From: UBA5109 sp963975155
Lineage (GTDB): Bacteria; Pseudomonadota; Gammaproteobacteria; Pseudomonadales; Pseudohongiellaceae
DNA: 64,000 bases
Reading direction: 5' to 3'
NCBI GenBank assembly: GCA_963975155.1
Contig: CAXBFG010000002.1
Location: 186,001-250,000, forward strand
Each line of letters begins with the position of its first letter. The stretch's first letter is position 1. Positions 1 through 7,585 of this stretch are shown piece after piece. The translations under genes were made by a program, and so were the position numbers. The notes beneath the pieces are model-generated. The model was not told where the DNA came from. It ran no database searches and saw only the letters and a program-made list of their open reading frames with translations.

Positions 1-1
1 A

Positions 2-883
2 TTGGAAAATAACTCTATATCACCAGTACTATTGCCGGCTTCCTATCTCAGTTCCGGTTCCGGAATAGTGCTCTCACAAAACGGACTTATATTAACCAAT
101 GCACATGTTTTGGAAGAGGCTGGTAAAGTTTTTGTCATAACATCTGATGGTAATGAATTCGAGGCAAAAATTGTTGGCCTGGATGAATTTTCTGATTTAG
201 CCATTGTGAAAGTTGACGCTGAAAATTTGTTCCCAGCAAAATTTGCTGCAAATAGCCGACAGGTTAAAGCTGGCCAGACGGTACTTGGTTTTGGTTCCCC
301 CTTTGCATTAAGAAACTCAGTCACTATCGGAATCGTTAGCCATGTTGAAAGGTCACTACCCGGACTGGTTTCGCAGGGCGAATATGTTTCTTACATCCAG
401 ACTGACTTAAATGTTAATCCCGGAAATTCAGGAGGCCCCATTGTTAATACCTTTGGTGAAGTAATTGGCATTAATTCAAGAATCATGTCGACAACAGGCG
501 GCTCAATTGGACTATCATTTGGCATTCCAATAGAAGTTATTAATCACGTTTCAAAACAGCTAATACTGAATGGCTATGTAACAAGAGGCTGGGTAGGCGT
601 TTCAGTCGACAATATCGACCCCTATCAGATTCAGGAGCTCCTGCTGCCTTCACCATATGGTGCATTGATCTCAAGCATCACTGATGAAAGCCCGGCACAG
701 TTAGCCGGATTAAGAATAAATGATGTTGTCGTAACCATAGACAACCATCCAATCAGCAACAGAGCAGAGTTTATTTATCATGTCGGTCTGCTTGAAGAAG
801 GCAGTTCTGTGCATGTATCAGTTATCCGTAACGGTCGGTATTTTGCGACTACACTATCTCCTGAACAAATCAGAATTCAATAA
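2..883 (+). CDS. HtrA/Deg-family serine protease, 5' end cut by window edge
   Basis: This is a trypsin-fold periplasmic quality-control protease with one PDZ domain. In the visible 293 residues the catalytic triad reads as His35 (TNAHVL), Asp65 (SDLAIVKV) and Ser143 (NPGNSGGP). A single PDZ domain follows at about residues 190-285, with the carboxylate-binding region near RGWVGVSV. The frame is open to the first base of the window, so the signal peptide or membrane anchor and the true start lie upstream; the TTG at base 2 is not a credible start. A single PDZ suggests a DegS-like or short DegQ-like member rather than DegP, which has two. The family is certain; the subfamily cannot be decided without the N-terminus. 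Confidence 0.9.
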   Translation: MENNSISPVLLPASYLSSGSGIVLSQNGLILTNAHVLEEAGKVFVITSDGNEFEAKIVGLDEFSDLAIVKVDAENLFPAKFAANSRQVKAGQTVLGFGSPFALRNSVTIGIVSHVERSLPGLVSQGEYVSYIQTDLNVNPGNSGGPIVNTFGEVIGINSRIMSTTGGSIGLSFGIPIEVINHVSKQLILNGYVTRGWVGVSVDNIDPYQIQELLLPSPYGALISSITDESPAQLAGLRINDVVVTIDNHPISNRAEFIYHVGLLEEGSSVHVSVIRNGRYFATTLSPEQIRIQ

Positions 884-1108
884 GCCTCCAGGGATTGATT
901 TTTATTCAAACTGCTATTTGGCATTTCGGCCTGAACATCCAATCAACTTCAAAATAACTACCAGACTCACAATTAAGTGTTTGCTAATTTAAACTTGGTA
1001 AACTTTATTTTTCCTTTGCATTATCCTTAGTTTTTCCTTATTGGATTACAAAATATGCTATTGGTAGTAGAATGCCATGTATGTATAACTGATAAATACT
1101 TTACGCAC

Positions 1109-1807
1109 ATGGCACTACTTGATAAACAGCAGCTAAAAACCGCAATACTCAGTTTATTGCCACTCTTATTATTGTCTGGCGCAGCCTTTGGACATGGCGT
1201 CTCAAGCGGCGATGCATCCTATATGGAACGCATCTCTGGTCTGAATTTTATTCCTTATATGTATCTTGGTGCCAAGCATATGTTTACCGGCTACGACCAT
1301 TTATTATTTCTTGCCGGCGTCATTTTCTTTTTATACCGCATGAAAGACGTCGCACTTTACGTCAGCCTTTTTGCAATCGGACACAGTGTCACGTTATTAA
1401 TCGGTGTGCTTGGTGGAATCCATGCAGATGCCTACATAGTCGATGCCATTATCGGGCTGTCTGTGGTTTACAAAGGTTTTGAAAACATTGGCGGATTCAA
1501 GCGACTAGGGATCAATATCAACACCAGGGCAGCAGTGTTTTTATTTGGACTGGCGCATGGCTTTGGTCTATCAACAAAACTTCAGGATCTAAGCTTATCA
1601 AGAGAAGGCCTGATTCCTAATATCATCGGTTTTAATATTGGCGTTGAACTAGGTCAGCTGGCTGCCCTCGCCATAATTCTGATTGCTATTCAGTACTGGC
1701 GCCGCAGCGACACCTTTATCAAGGGAGCACTGACGACTAATTTACTTATTATGACGGCCGGTTTTATTCTCTTTGGCTACCAGCTGACCGGCTACTTCAT
1801 TGCTTGA
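1109..1807 (+). CDS. HupE/UreJ-family membrane protein
   Basis: This is a polytopic inner-membrane protein of the HupE/UreJ type, a family linked to nickel or cobalt uptake. A signal-like first helix is followed by about six hydrophobic segments. Histidine-bearing motifs typical of the family are visible: TGYDHLLFL, AIGHSVTL and FGLAHGFGL. The frame is open from 1055, but the ATG at 1109 (MALLDKQQ) gives a normal N-terminus, so I prefer it; neither start has a strong ribosome-binding site. The next gene, a membrane-anchored periplasmic protein, starts 54 bases downstream and is probably co-transcribed. The metal specificity is inferred from the family and is not visible in the sequence. Confidence 0.82.
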   Translation: MALLDKQQLKTAILSLLPLLLLSGAAFGHGVSSGDASYMERISGLNFIPYMYLGAKHMFTGYDHLLFLAGVIFFLYRMKDVALYVSLFAIGHSVTLLIGVLGGIHADAYIVDAIIGLSVVYKGFENIGGFKRLGININTRAAVFLFGLAHGFGLSTKLQDLSLSREGLIPNIIGFNIGVELGQLAALAIILIAIQYWRRSDTFIKGALTTNLLIMTAGFILFGYQLTGYFIA

Positions 1808-1861
1808 ATTTTATAAACAGCAACACAACATAAACAGTATCACTAGCAGGAGTCTTATCAT

Positions 1862-2509
1862 ATGACTGATCAAAACCAGGCTAACAACATTGAGCCCCCT
1901 TCCGGGCCAAAGCTGTTAAAAGCCACCGCCTTAACCATAATAGGCGCCTTGCTGGTGCTTGTACTTGTGATTCTGCCTGCCGAGTACGGCATTGATCTTA
2001 CTGGTTTTGGTGCCGCCACAGGCCTGGAAGATATGTCTGGTGAAGCCACCGTTACCATCGAGGTCACAGATATTTTTGCCGGCAATGATACTTTGCGCGA
2101 AGTTGAAGTCCCCGACTTTGGCGCACCTACGCCCCTACCCAACCCCACTGTTTTTCAGGATCAGCCAGCCGCCGCGGAAACCATGACCATGACGGTAGAA
2201 CTGGGAGCCTTTGAGCAAACTGAAATCAAGACACAGTTAACCCAGGGCAAAGTGATTATCTATTCCTGGGAAGTGGTCGGTGATGGCATCGTCTATGTAG
2301 ATTTTCATGGTCATGATGTTTCGTTCGGCCCGGATTTTTTTGTCCGTTATAAAGAGCAGCAGGAAGGTCGGGGAAATAAGGGTTCCTTAACGGCTCCATT
2401 TACTGGCGAACATGGCTGGTTCTGGCTGAATATCAATGAATTCCCGATAACCATCGAATTAACCGTTACGGGTTTTTACGATGAAATTATTGATTACGGG
2501 ATTTTTTAA
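1862..2509 (+). CDS. Membrane-anchored periplasmic protein (transmembrane anchor protein type)
   Basis: A good ribosome-binding site (AGGAG) lies about 10 bases before the ATG. The short N-terminus is followed by one transmembrane helix at about residues 22-42 and then a conserved-looking LPAEYGIDLTGFG segment. I recognise this as the family often annotated as transmembrane anchor protein and found beside HupE/UreJ genes. The periplasmic C-terminal half (about 115-215) contains FHGH, then L.APF.G.HGW and a final GFY. The same set of motifs, in the same order, makes up most of the lipoprotein at 51298-51756, which sits in a TonB/PepSY operon. Function is unknown; the contexts point to metal handling at the membrane. 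Confidence 0.72.
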   Translation: MTDQNQANNIEPPSGPKLLKATALTIIGALLVLVLVILPAEYGIDLTGFGAATGLEDMSGEATVTIEVTDIFAGNDTLREVEVPDFGAPTPLPNPTVFQDQPAAAETMTMTVELGAFEQTEIKTQLTQGKVIIYSWEVVGDGIVYVDFHGHDVSFGPDFFVRYKEQQEGRGNKGSLTAPFTGEHGWFWLNINEFPITIELTVTGFYDEIIDYGIF

Positions 2510-2559
2510 TCCAGGAATCATCATCTTGCGATGATATTAAAATTCTGGCCAGCAATTAT

Positions 2560-2597
2560 GCAGGCAGTTTAATTGTCATGATAATAAAACTGCCTGC
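2560..2597. terminator. Bidirectional terminator-like hairpin between convergent genes
   Basis: An 11-bp perfect inverted repeat (GCAGGCAGTTT at 2560-2570 and AAACTGCCTGC at 2587-2597) has a 16-base loop. It lies between the stop of the plus-strand anchor gene and the stop of minus-strand metY. The T and A runs are short, so strength is uncertain, but the position suits a shared terminator. Confidence 0.6.
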
Positions 2598-2616
2598 TCT
2601 GATAATTCAGCTTTTG

Positions 2617-3891
2617 TTATTTTGCCGCTTTAAGCGCCTGTTTGATATCATCGAGTATGTCATCGATATGCTCAATGCCAATCGATAAGCGAATCATCTC
2701 TTTACTGACTCCAGCGGTTTCAAGTTCTTTCTCATTCAGTTGCCTGTGGGTTGTAGATGCCGGATGGCAGGCTAATGATTTTGCATCACCGATATTTACC
2801 AGCCGCAGAATCATTTGCAAGGCATCTATGAATTTAGCCCCTGCCTGTTCGCCGCCTTTGATCCCGAAACTCAGAATTCCAGATGCACGTCCGCCAACAA
2901 CTTTTTGGCAGAGTCCATGATAAGGGCTGGATTTCAGGCCAGCATATTTGACCCACTCCACCTGTTCATGCGCCTCCAGAAATTCCGCGACCGCCTGGGC
3001 ATTTTCGCAATGCCGTTCCATGCGGATACCAAGCGTTTCCAGTCCCTGCATAATCTGAAACGAATTCATTGGCGAAATAGCAGCGCCCGTATTGCGTAAG
3101 GGGACTACTCGACAACGGCCAATAAAAGCCGCTTCGCCCAGAGCTTCGGTATAAACAACTCCATGATAGGACGGATCTGGTTCATTCAGCATGGGATATT
3201 TTTCTTTATGTGCTGCCCAGTTAAATTTACCGGAATCGACGATGACCCCGCCAATAGAGGTGCCATGTCCACCTATATATTTGGTGAGTGAATGAATAGA
3301 AATATCCGCACCTAAATCAAATACTCTGCATAGAAATGGTGTAGCAACAGTGTTATCGACAATCAGTGGAATGCCGTGCTTGTGGGCGATTTTTGCGAGC
3401 GCTTCAATATCAACAATATTGCCTGCCGGATTTCCGATTGTTTCACAAAACATGGCTTTGGTGTTTTCATCAATTAGTGCTTCCAGACCTGCATGATCAT
3501 CACAGGAGGCAAAGCGGGTTTCCACTCCCTGTGCCGGCAAGGTATGTGCAAACAAGTTATAGGTACCACCATATAGTTGAGTAGTACTGACAATATTACT
3601 ACCCACCCGCGTTATTGCCTGAATGGCATAGGTGATTGCAGCCATTCCGGATGCAAGACCCAGGGCACCTATACCACCCTCCATTTCAGTGAGACGGGCT
3701 TCGAGTACGGCCGTTGTAGGGTTCATGATTCGGGTATAAATATTCCCGGGAACCGCCAGATTAAATAAATCTGCGCCATGCTGTGTATTATCAAAGGTAT
3801 ACGATGTTGTCTGATAGATTGGTGTTGTCGCGGCATTGGTCGCCGGGTCACCGTCATAGCCTGAATGCAGAGCAATGGTTTCCAGTTTCAT
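2617..3891 (-). CDS. metY: O-acetylhomoserine aminocarboxypropyltransferase (sulfhydrylase)
   Basis: This PLP enzyme of the Cys/Met-metabolism family converts O-acetylhomoserine plus sulfide to homocysteine in methionine synthesis. The 424-residue length and N-terminus (METIALHSGYDGDPAT region) fit MetY rather than the shorter MetB/MetZ group. The PLP-binding lysine is Lys204 in SLTKYIGGHG; the substrate and cofactor motifs YTRIMNPT and ASGMAAI are present. The frame opens at 3960, but the ATG at 3891 has a purine-rich site (GGGGGAAG) just upstream and gives the standard N-terminus. A terminator-like hairpin sits in the leader about 20 bases before the start (see 3913-3946). The acyl group (acetyl versus succinyl) is assigned from family resemblance. 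Confidence 0.9.
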   Translation of the reverse strand: MKLETIALHSGYDGDPATNAATTPIYQTTSYTFDNTQHGADLFNLAVPGNIYTRIMNPTTAVLEARLTEMEGGIGALGLASGMAAITYAIQAITRVGSNIVSTTQLYGGTYNLFAHTLPAQGVETRFASCDDHAGLEALIDENTKAMFCETIGNPAGNIVDIEALAKIAHKHGIPLIVDNTVATPFLCRVFDLGADISIHSLTKYIGGHGTSIGGVIVDSGKFNWAAHKEKYPMLNEPDPSYHGVVYTEALGEAAFIGRCRVVPLRNTGAAISPMNSFQIMQGLETLGIRMERHCENAQAVAEFLEAHEQVEWVKYAGLKSSPYHGLCQKVVGGRASGILSFGIKGGEQAGAKFIDALQMILRLVNIGDAKSLACHPASTTHRQLNEKELETAGVSKEMIRLSIGIEHIDDILDDIKQALKAAK

Positions 3892-3912
3892 GATACTTCC
3901 CCCAAGTAAGAG

Positions 3913-3946
3913 TAAAAAAAAGCCGGATCTTCTTATAGTCGCCGGC
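3913..3946 (-). promoter_or_regulatory. Terminator-like hairpin in the metY leader, possible attenuator
   Basis: Read on the minus strand, GCCGG...CCGGC (5-bp GC stem, about 15-base loop, 3922-3946) is followed by a run of eight or nine U (3913-3921), ending about 21 bases before the metY ATG. A second hairpin just upstream (arms around 3944-3949 and 3957-3964, with a GU/A internal loop) would use bases 3944-3946, which belong to the 5' arm of the terminator stem, so the two folds exclude each other. That arrangement is typical of attenuation. I do not recognise a named SAM or SAH riboswitch here. Confidence 0.45.
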
Positions 3947-4123
3947 CTGCGTATTAGCACAGCCTACCATATTAACCTCAGATCATTTTATGGCAAATAC
4001 CCTGATATATGCGCAGCTGGTAAACATTTGCTATGTGTTCATATACTTTCATATTAATCGTTAATTTTGGCTCATTCATATATGCTATCTGCAAATCCGG
4101 TATTTAATAAAAAGGCATGAGTC

Positions 4124-5170
4124 ATGAAAAATATCCACCATGTATTGATGATATTTATCTACGGCCTGGTACTTTCTGCCTGTCAAAACGATGAACCGTC
4201 AATTGAGCAATCTATTTCGCTTCTTCCTGACATTTCAGAAAGCAAGGCTGGCAGAATGCTGCAACCCAATGCCCTGATTCATGTTGTAAATGAGCTTGAG
4301 CCATCAGTGGCTTTTTACCGGGATGCTGTTGGCTTTGAACTGGTTTCAGGCCCAGGCCCTTTATCTGGCTCAGCACTGTTACAGCGCTTACAGGTAAACG
4401 CACCTGATAGTTCAGGGCAGATTGCCGTTTTTAACATACCCGGTTCAGAAATGGATTTACAGCTCATCGAATTTTCCGGCCTTGAACGCAAGCCCTTTAC
4501 GCAAAGACTCTATGACCCCGGCGTTACCCGTTTCTCTATTTCAGTTCGCGATATAGATGTGGCCTTTGCAGCAGTACAAGCCTACAACGTTATCGTCGAC
4601 AGCACTGGCGGAGAACCCGTTTACACTCAACGCCCGCGTAATGAAACACGCGCAGTCATGATGCGTGATCTGGATGGCTTTGTGTTTGAATTTGTTGAGT
4701 CCGGCAATCCAGTGGAAACGGATGTCCCCGAAAGCAGTAATATCTATAATGCACGCTCCTCACTGGCGCTTGAAAATCTGGAGCGTTCACTCGAATTTTA
4801 CCGTGATATTCTTGGCTATGAAGCAGCACAGCCGAATACAGTTAATGAGGCTGTATTAAGGCTAGAAGGAACCCCGGATGCTATTGCAAGAACATCCCGT
4901 ACCCAACCACCCGGCTCAACCAACGTGTGGTTTTTCTGGGAATTCAGTAATATTGCACGCACCAAACAAGAACCCAGTGTACAGGATCCGGGGGCCTCGG
5001 CTATTTCTCTATTGGTAGAAGGTTTACCGGCATTGCTGAATCAAATAAGAGCTGCTGGCTTTCAGATAGAGACACCCGGCGGACTGGCAGTCAGTCTTGG
5101 TAGTAATCGACTGGGGGCGCTAGTCCGCAGCCCTGACGGCCTGCTGGTTGAACTTGTTGAAAACCTTTAA
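4124..5170 (+). CDS. Lipoprotein with two VOC (glyoxalase-like) domains
   Basis: A lipoprotein signal ends with a lipobox LSAC at Cys20, so the mature protein is probably membrane-tethered in the periplasm. Two vicinal-oxygen-chelate repeats follow. The first (about 50-195) begins ALIHVVNELEPSVAFYRDAVGF and ends in DLDGFVFEFVES; the second (about 210-348) begins SLALENLERSLEFYRDILGY and ends SPDGLLVELVE. Terminal Glu residues typical of VOC metal sites are present (FEFVES, VELVEN), but the His usually near each domain start is only clear in the first. No substrate can be assigned. It is a stand-alone gene between divergent metY and the ZIP-like gene. Exported two-domain VOC proteins are uncommon compared with cytosolic glyoxalases. 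Confidence 0.78.
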   Translation: MKNIHHVLMIFIYGLVLSACQNDEPSIEQSISLLPDISESKAGRMLQPNALIHVVNELEPSVAFYRDAVGFELVSGPGPLSGSALLQRLQVNAPDSSGQIAVFNIPGSEMDLQLIEFSGLERKPFTQRLYDPGVTRFSISVRDIDVAFAAVQAYNVIVDSTGGEPVYTQRPRNETRAVMMRDLDGFVFEFVESGNPVETDVPESSNIYNARSSLALENLERSLEFYRDILGYEAAQPNTVNEAVLRLEGTPDAIARTSRTQPPGSTNVWFFWEFSNIARTKQEPSVQDPGASAISLLVEGLPALLNQIRAAGFQIETPGGLAVSLGSNRLGALVRSPDGLLVELVENL

Positions 5171-5239
5171 ATGGTGTGAATATCTCTAAATGAGATTCAG
5201 CTATCTTCAATATGCTACGCTTTGATTTAATTACCATCG

Positions 5240-6523
5240 ATGCCCGAGTCTATTTCCCTTCAAGCTTTTATATTTGGCATAATTAGCGCGGCTTCGCTAC
5301 CCCTCGGAGCGCTGGTCGCGCACTTTTGGTCCCCTGGTAACAGAGTTATCGCTGCGCTTATGGCCTTCGGTGGTGGCGCACTTCTTGCCGCACTTACCAT
5401 AGATCTCGTAGGTGAAGCCTTGGAAAGAGGCCATTTTTACCCACTTGCTGCAGGCTGCCTGATTGGTGGAATTCTTTTTGTAGCACTGAACAAATTGATC
5501 AACAATCAGGGAGGTTTCTTGCGCAAAGTTGGCACTACAGCCAGCTACCTGACGCGTTCCAAGAGCAAGGAATATCGGCGTCTATTTAAACGCCTTAGCC
5601 GTTCACCCTTGTTTAATGCCCTGCCCCCGCAACAGATCCATCACCTGGTGCCTCTTATAGAACGGCAGACCTTTAAGTTCGGGGAAGCCTTAATGCGACA
5701 GGGACAGCCCGGCGAGAGACTTTTTATAATTGATCAGGGACAGGTCAATATAATTGATGATAAGCAGCATCTGCTTGCTCGTTTGGGCCCTGATGATGTT
5801 GTTGGAGAAATTGCCCTGTTAAGCGGTGCAGCCCATACGACTTCCGTGATAGCGGATGGCGAAGTGTTAACCTGGGTCCTACAAAAAGATGATTTCGACG
5901 AGCTGGTCAGAGAAACGCCGGCTTTTGCCACTGCTATTATGGGTTTAACCCAGCACAGACTGAAACTACTTGGCGCGGAACAGGCATTGACTGAAGCACA
6001 AGCTGAAGAATGGTATGACGTAGCCAAACACAAAGTCGATGATGCAATCTCACCACCAAGCGCCAGTGATGTCAAAGAAGCCGCTGCAAGCTTTAGTGCT
6101 GCGCCTCTTGCCATCTGGCTTGGCATTTTTCTGGACGGTATTCCTGAATCCTTTGTCATCGGCTCCAGTATGTTACATGCAAGTATCAGTCTTTCCCTGC
6201 TCGCAGGACTGTTCCTGTCCAATTTTCCTGAAGCATTCTCCAGCTCATTGGGCATGCGCGAACAAGGCTATAGTTTTAAGCGCATCTTGACTATGTGGAG
6301 CTCGCTCATGCTTTTCACCGGGGTCGGGGCCTGGTTTGGAAGTATATTTTTTGTTGCTGTTGAACTGACAACTTTTTCTATGGTTGAAGGGATCGCTGCT
6401 GGCGCCATGTTGACAGTTATTGCTGAAACCATGTTACCCGAAGCTTATCACCGAGGTGGTGGAGTGACGGGAATCTCTACGTTGTTGGGCTTTCTCGCCG
6501 CTATTTTTTTTACGACGCTGTGA
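5240..6523 (+). CDS. ZIP-like metal transporter with internal cyclic-nucleotide-binding-type domain
   Basis: Three hydrophobic N-terminal segments (about 8-30, 37-58, 65-85) are followed by a soluble block of about 190 residues. Hydrophobic segments then resume from about residue 285 to the C-terminus. The soluble block (about 120-250) is a CNB/CRP-type beta-roll: LFNALPPQQ, GEALMRQGQPGERLFIIDQGQV and DVVGEIALLSG are the standard helix, hairpin and phosphate-cassette motifs. In the C-terminal part LDGIPESFVIG and NFPEAFSSSLG resemble the HNxPEG and HExPEG metal-binding helices of ZIP proteins, with Asp and Asn in place of the usual His. So it may be a cyclic-nucleotide-gated or signal-gated ZIP relative. 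The cassette Arg that binds cNMP phosphate is not obvious (SGAAHTTSV), so the ligand is open. Confidence 0.8.
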   Translation: MPESISLQAFIFGIISAASLPLGALVAHFWSPGNRVIAALMAFGGGALLAALTIDLVGEALERGHFYPLAAGCLIGGILFVALNKLINNQGGFLRKVGTTASYLTRSKSKEYRRLFKRLSRSPLFNALPPQQIHHLVPLIERQTFKFGEALMRQGQPGERLFIIDQGQVNIIDDKQHLLARLGPDDVVGEIALLSGAAHTTSVIADGEVLTWVLQKDDFDELVRETPAFATAIMGLTQHRLKLLGAEQALTEAQAEEWYDVAKHKVDDAISPPSASDVKEAAASFSAAPLAIWLGIFLDGIPESFVIGSSMLHASISLSLLAGLFLSNFPEAFSSSLGMREQGYSFKRILTMWSSLMLFTGVGAWFGSIFFVAVELTTFSMVEGIAAGAMLTVIAETMLPEAYHRGGGVTGISTLLGFLAAIFFTTL

Positions 6524-6749
6524 TAAATTCAAGCAGCAAATATTGCCTATTATCCCTCCCAGATAGTCAGATTTAATGCTGTTTGCACTATCGAATGATT
6601 CGTGATTATATACACAGATCAGTGATTTTTTGGCTCTAAGAGCTAACTAAAACTTGCCGTCTCAAGCCTGGTAATAAACTGCCTTTTTTTATTTCTGGCT
6701 ATTCTGCTCTTGCTAGCTGAACCAATCTTTTTTATAAAAGGGAAAGTCG

Positions 6750-7061
6750 ATGATTTTATCCATACTGAGTAGATTACTATATATATCAATAGGACTACTG
6801 TTTTGGAACACAACAGCTTTGGCTCAAGCTGCTGATGAATGGGAGTCTGGCAAACAGATTTTCGACAAGGTATGCCAATACTGCCATACGCAGAATGTCG
6901 GACCAGTGTTGACAGGTCGCAATTTACCCCCCGTTTTCTTTACAGTTATTGCTCGCAGTGGATTAAGAGCCATGCCCGCATTCAGACCAAGTGAACTCTC
7001 CGACAGCGATCTTGAAAAGATCGGCATTTACCTGAGTGAAAGCAGCGAGGAAAATCTGTGA
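6750..7061 (+). CDS. Small class I cytochrome c, probable electron acceptor of the downstream flavoprotein
   Basis: A signal peptide (to about residue 27, ALAQA) is followed by a mature domain of about 75 residues with one haem site, CQYCH (Cys42-His46). The sixth ligand is probably Met75 in RAMPAF. Size and position match the cytochrome subunit (PchC type) of p-cresol methylhydroxylase. The next gene starts with a GTG that overlaps this stop by 4 bases (GTGA), and the flavoprotein gene follows, giving a cytochrome-small protein-flavoenzyme operon. A role passing electrons from the flavin to the respiratory chain is inferred from that order. Confidence 0.8.
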   Translation: MILSILSRLLYISIGLLFWNTTALAQAADEWESGKQIFDKVCQYCHTQNVGPVLTGRNLPPVFFTVIARSGLRAMPAFRPSELSDSDLEKIGIYLSESSEENL

Positions 7062-7549
7062 GCATTAATTTTTCCAGAAGACATTGTTTAAAACTCATTT
7101 CGGGTACAGTTGCGCTTTCCTTATTACCTCTGCAATTTTCTTATGCAGGTGAAGCGAGTCCCGTCTTTGTTATAACTAACGGAGAGAGTATCGAACAAGC
7201 ATTCATTAATGCCATTAAGAGAATTACACCAATAAATACACTACAAATTTCCAGTAATAATTACGAGACTTTAATTTCACTCGCTCACTTACCAGCCAAC
7301 TCAATATTAATTGGCTTGGTAAACGATGCTGAAAAAGTATTAATCGACTCCATGCTTCATGATCGCCAAGCTCTGATTACAACAACAAACCGTGTAAATA
7401 AAACTACGGCAACGGACCAGCAAGTGGCTGATTTGGCTACAACAACGACAAATATTGCCTTTACAAATTTAAACAAGATCCCTGCCGGTACAGTCACAAG
7501 CAGCCAGAACAAGAACGGCAGCCTGATTAGTTTTTACGCGCAACTATAA
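7058..7549 (+). CDS. Small exported protein between cytochrome and flavoprotein genes (PchX position)
   Basis: The GTG start overlaps the cytochrome stop (GTGA) and has GAGG upstream, so the two are translationally coupled. The N-terminus (SRRHCLKLISGTVALSLLPLQF) looks like a Tat or Sec signal with a double Arg. The mature part of about 130 residues has no cysteine cluster or motif I recognise; it is rich in Asn, Thr and Ile and ends in SFYAQL. In characterised p-cresol methylhydroxylase operons a gene of unknown function, pchX, sits between pchC and pchF; this gene has exactly that place. The equivalence rests on position only. Confidence 0.65.
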   Translation: MSINFSRRHCLKLISGTVALSLLPLQFSYAGEASPVFVITNGESIEQAFINAIKRITPINTLQISSNNYETLISLAHLPANSILIGLVNDAEKVLIDSMLHDRQALITTTNRVNKTTATDQQVADLATTTTNIAFTNLNKIPAGTVTSSQNKNGSLISFYAQL

Positions 7550-7585
7550 TTTTTATTTCAGCCAGTTAGCTCCCAGGAGAATGAA

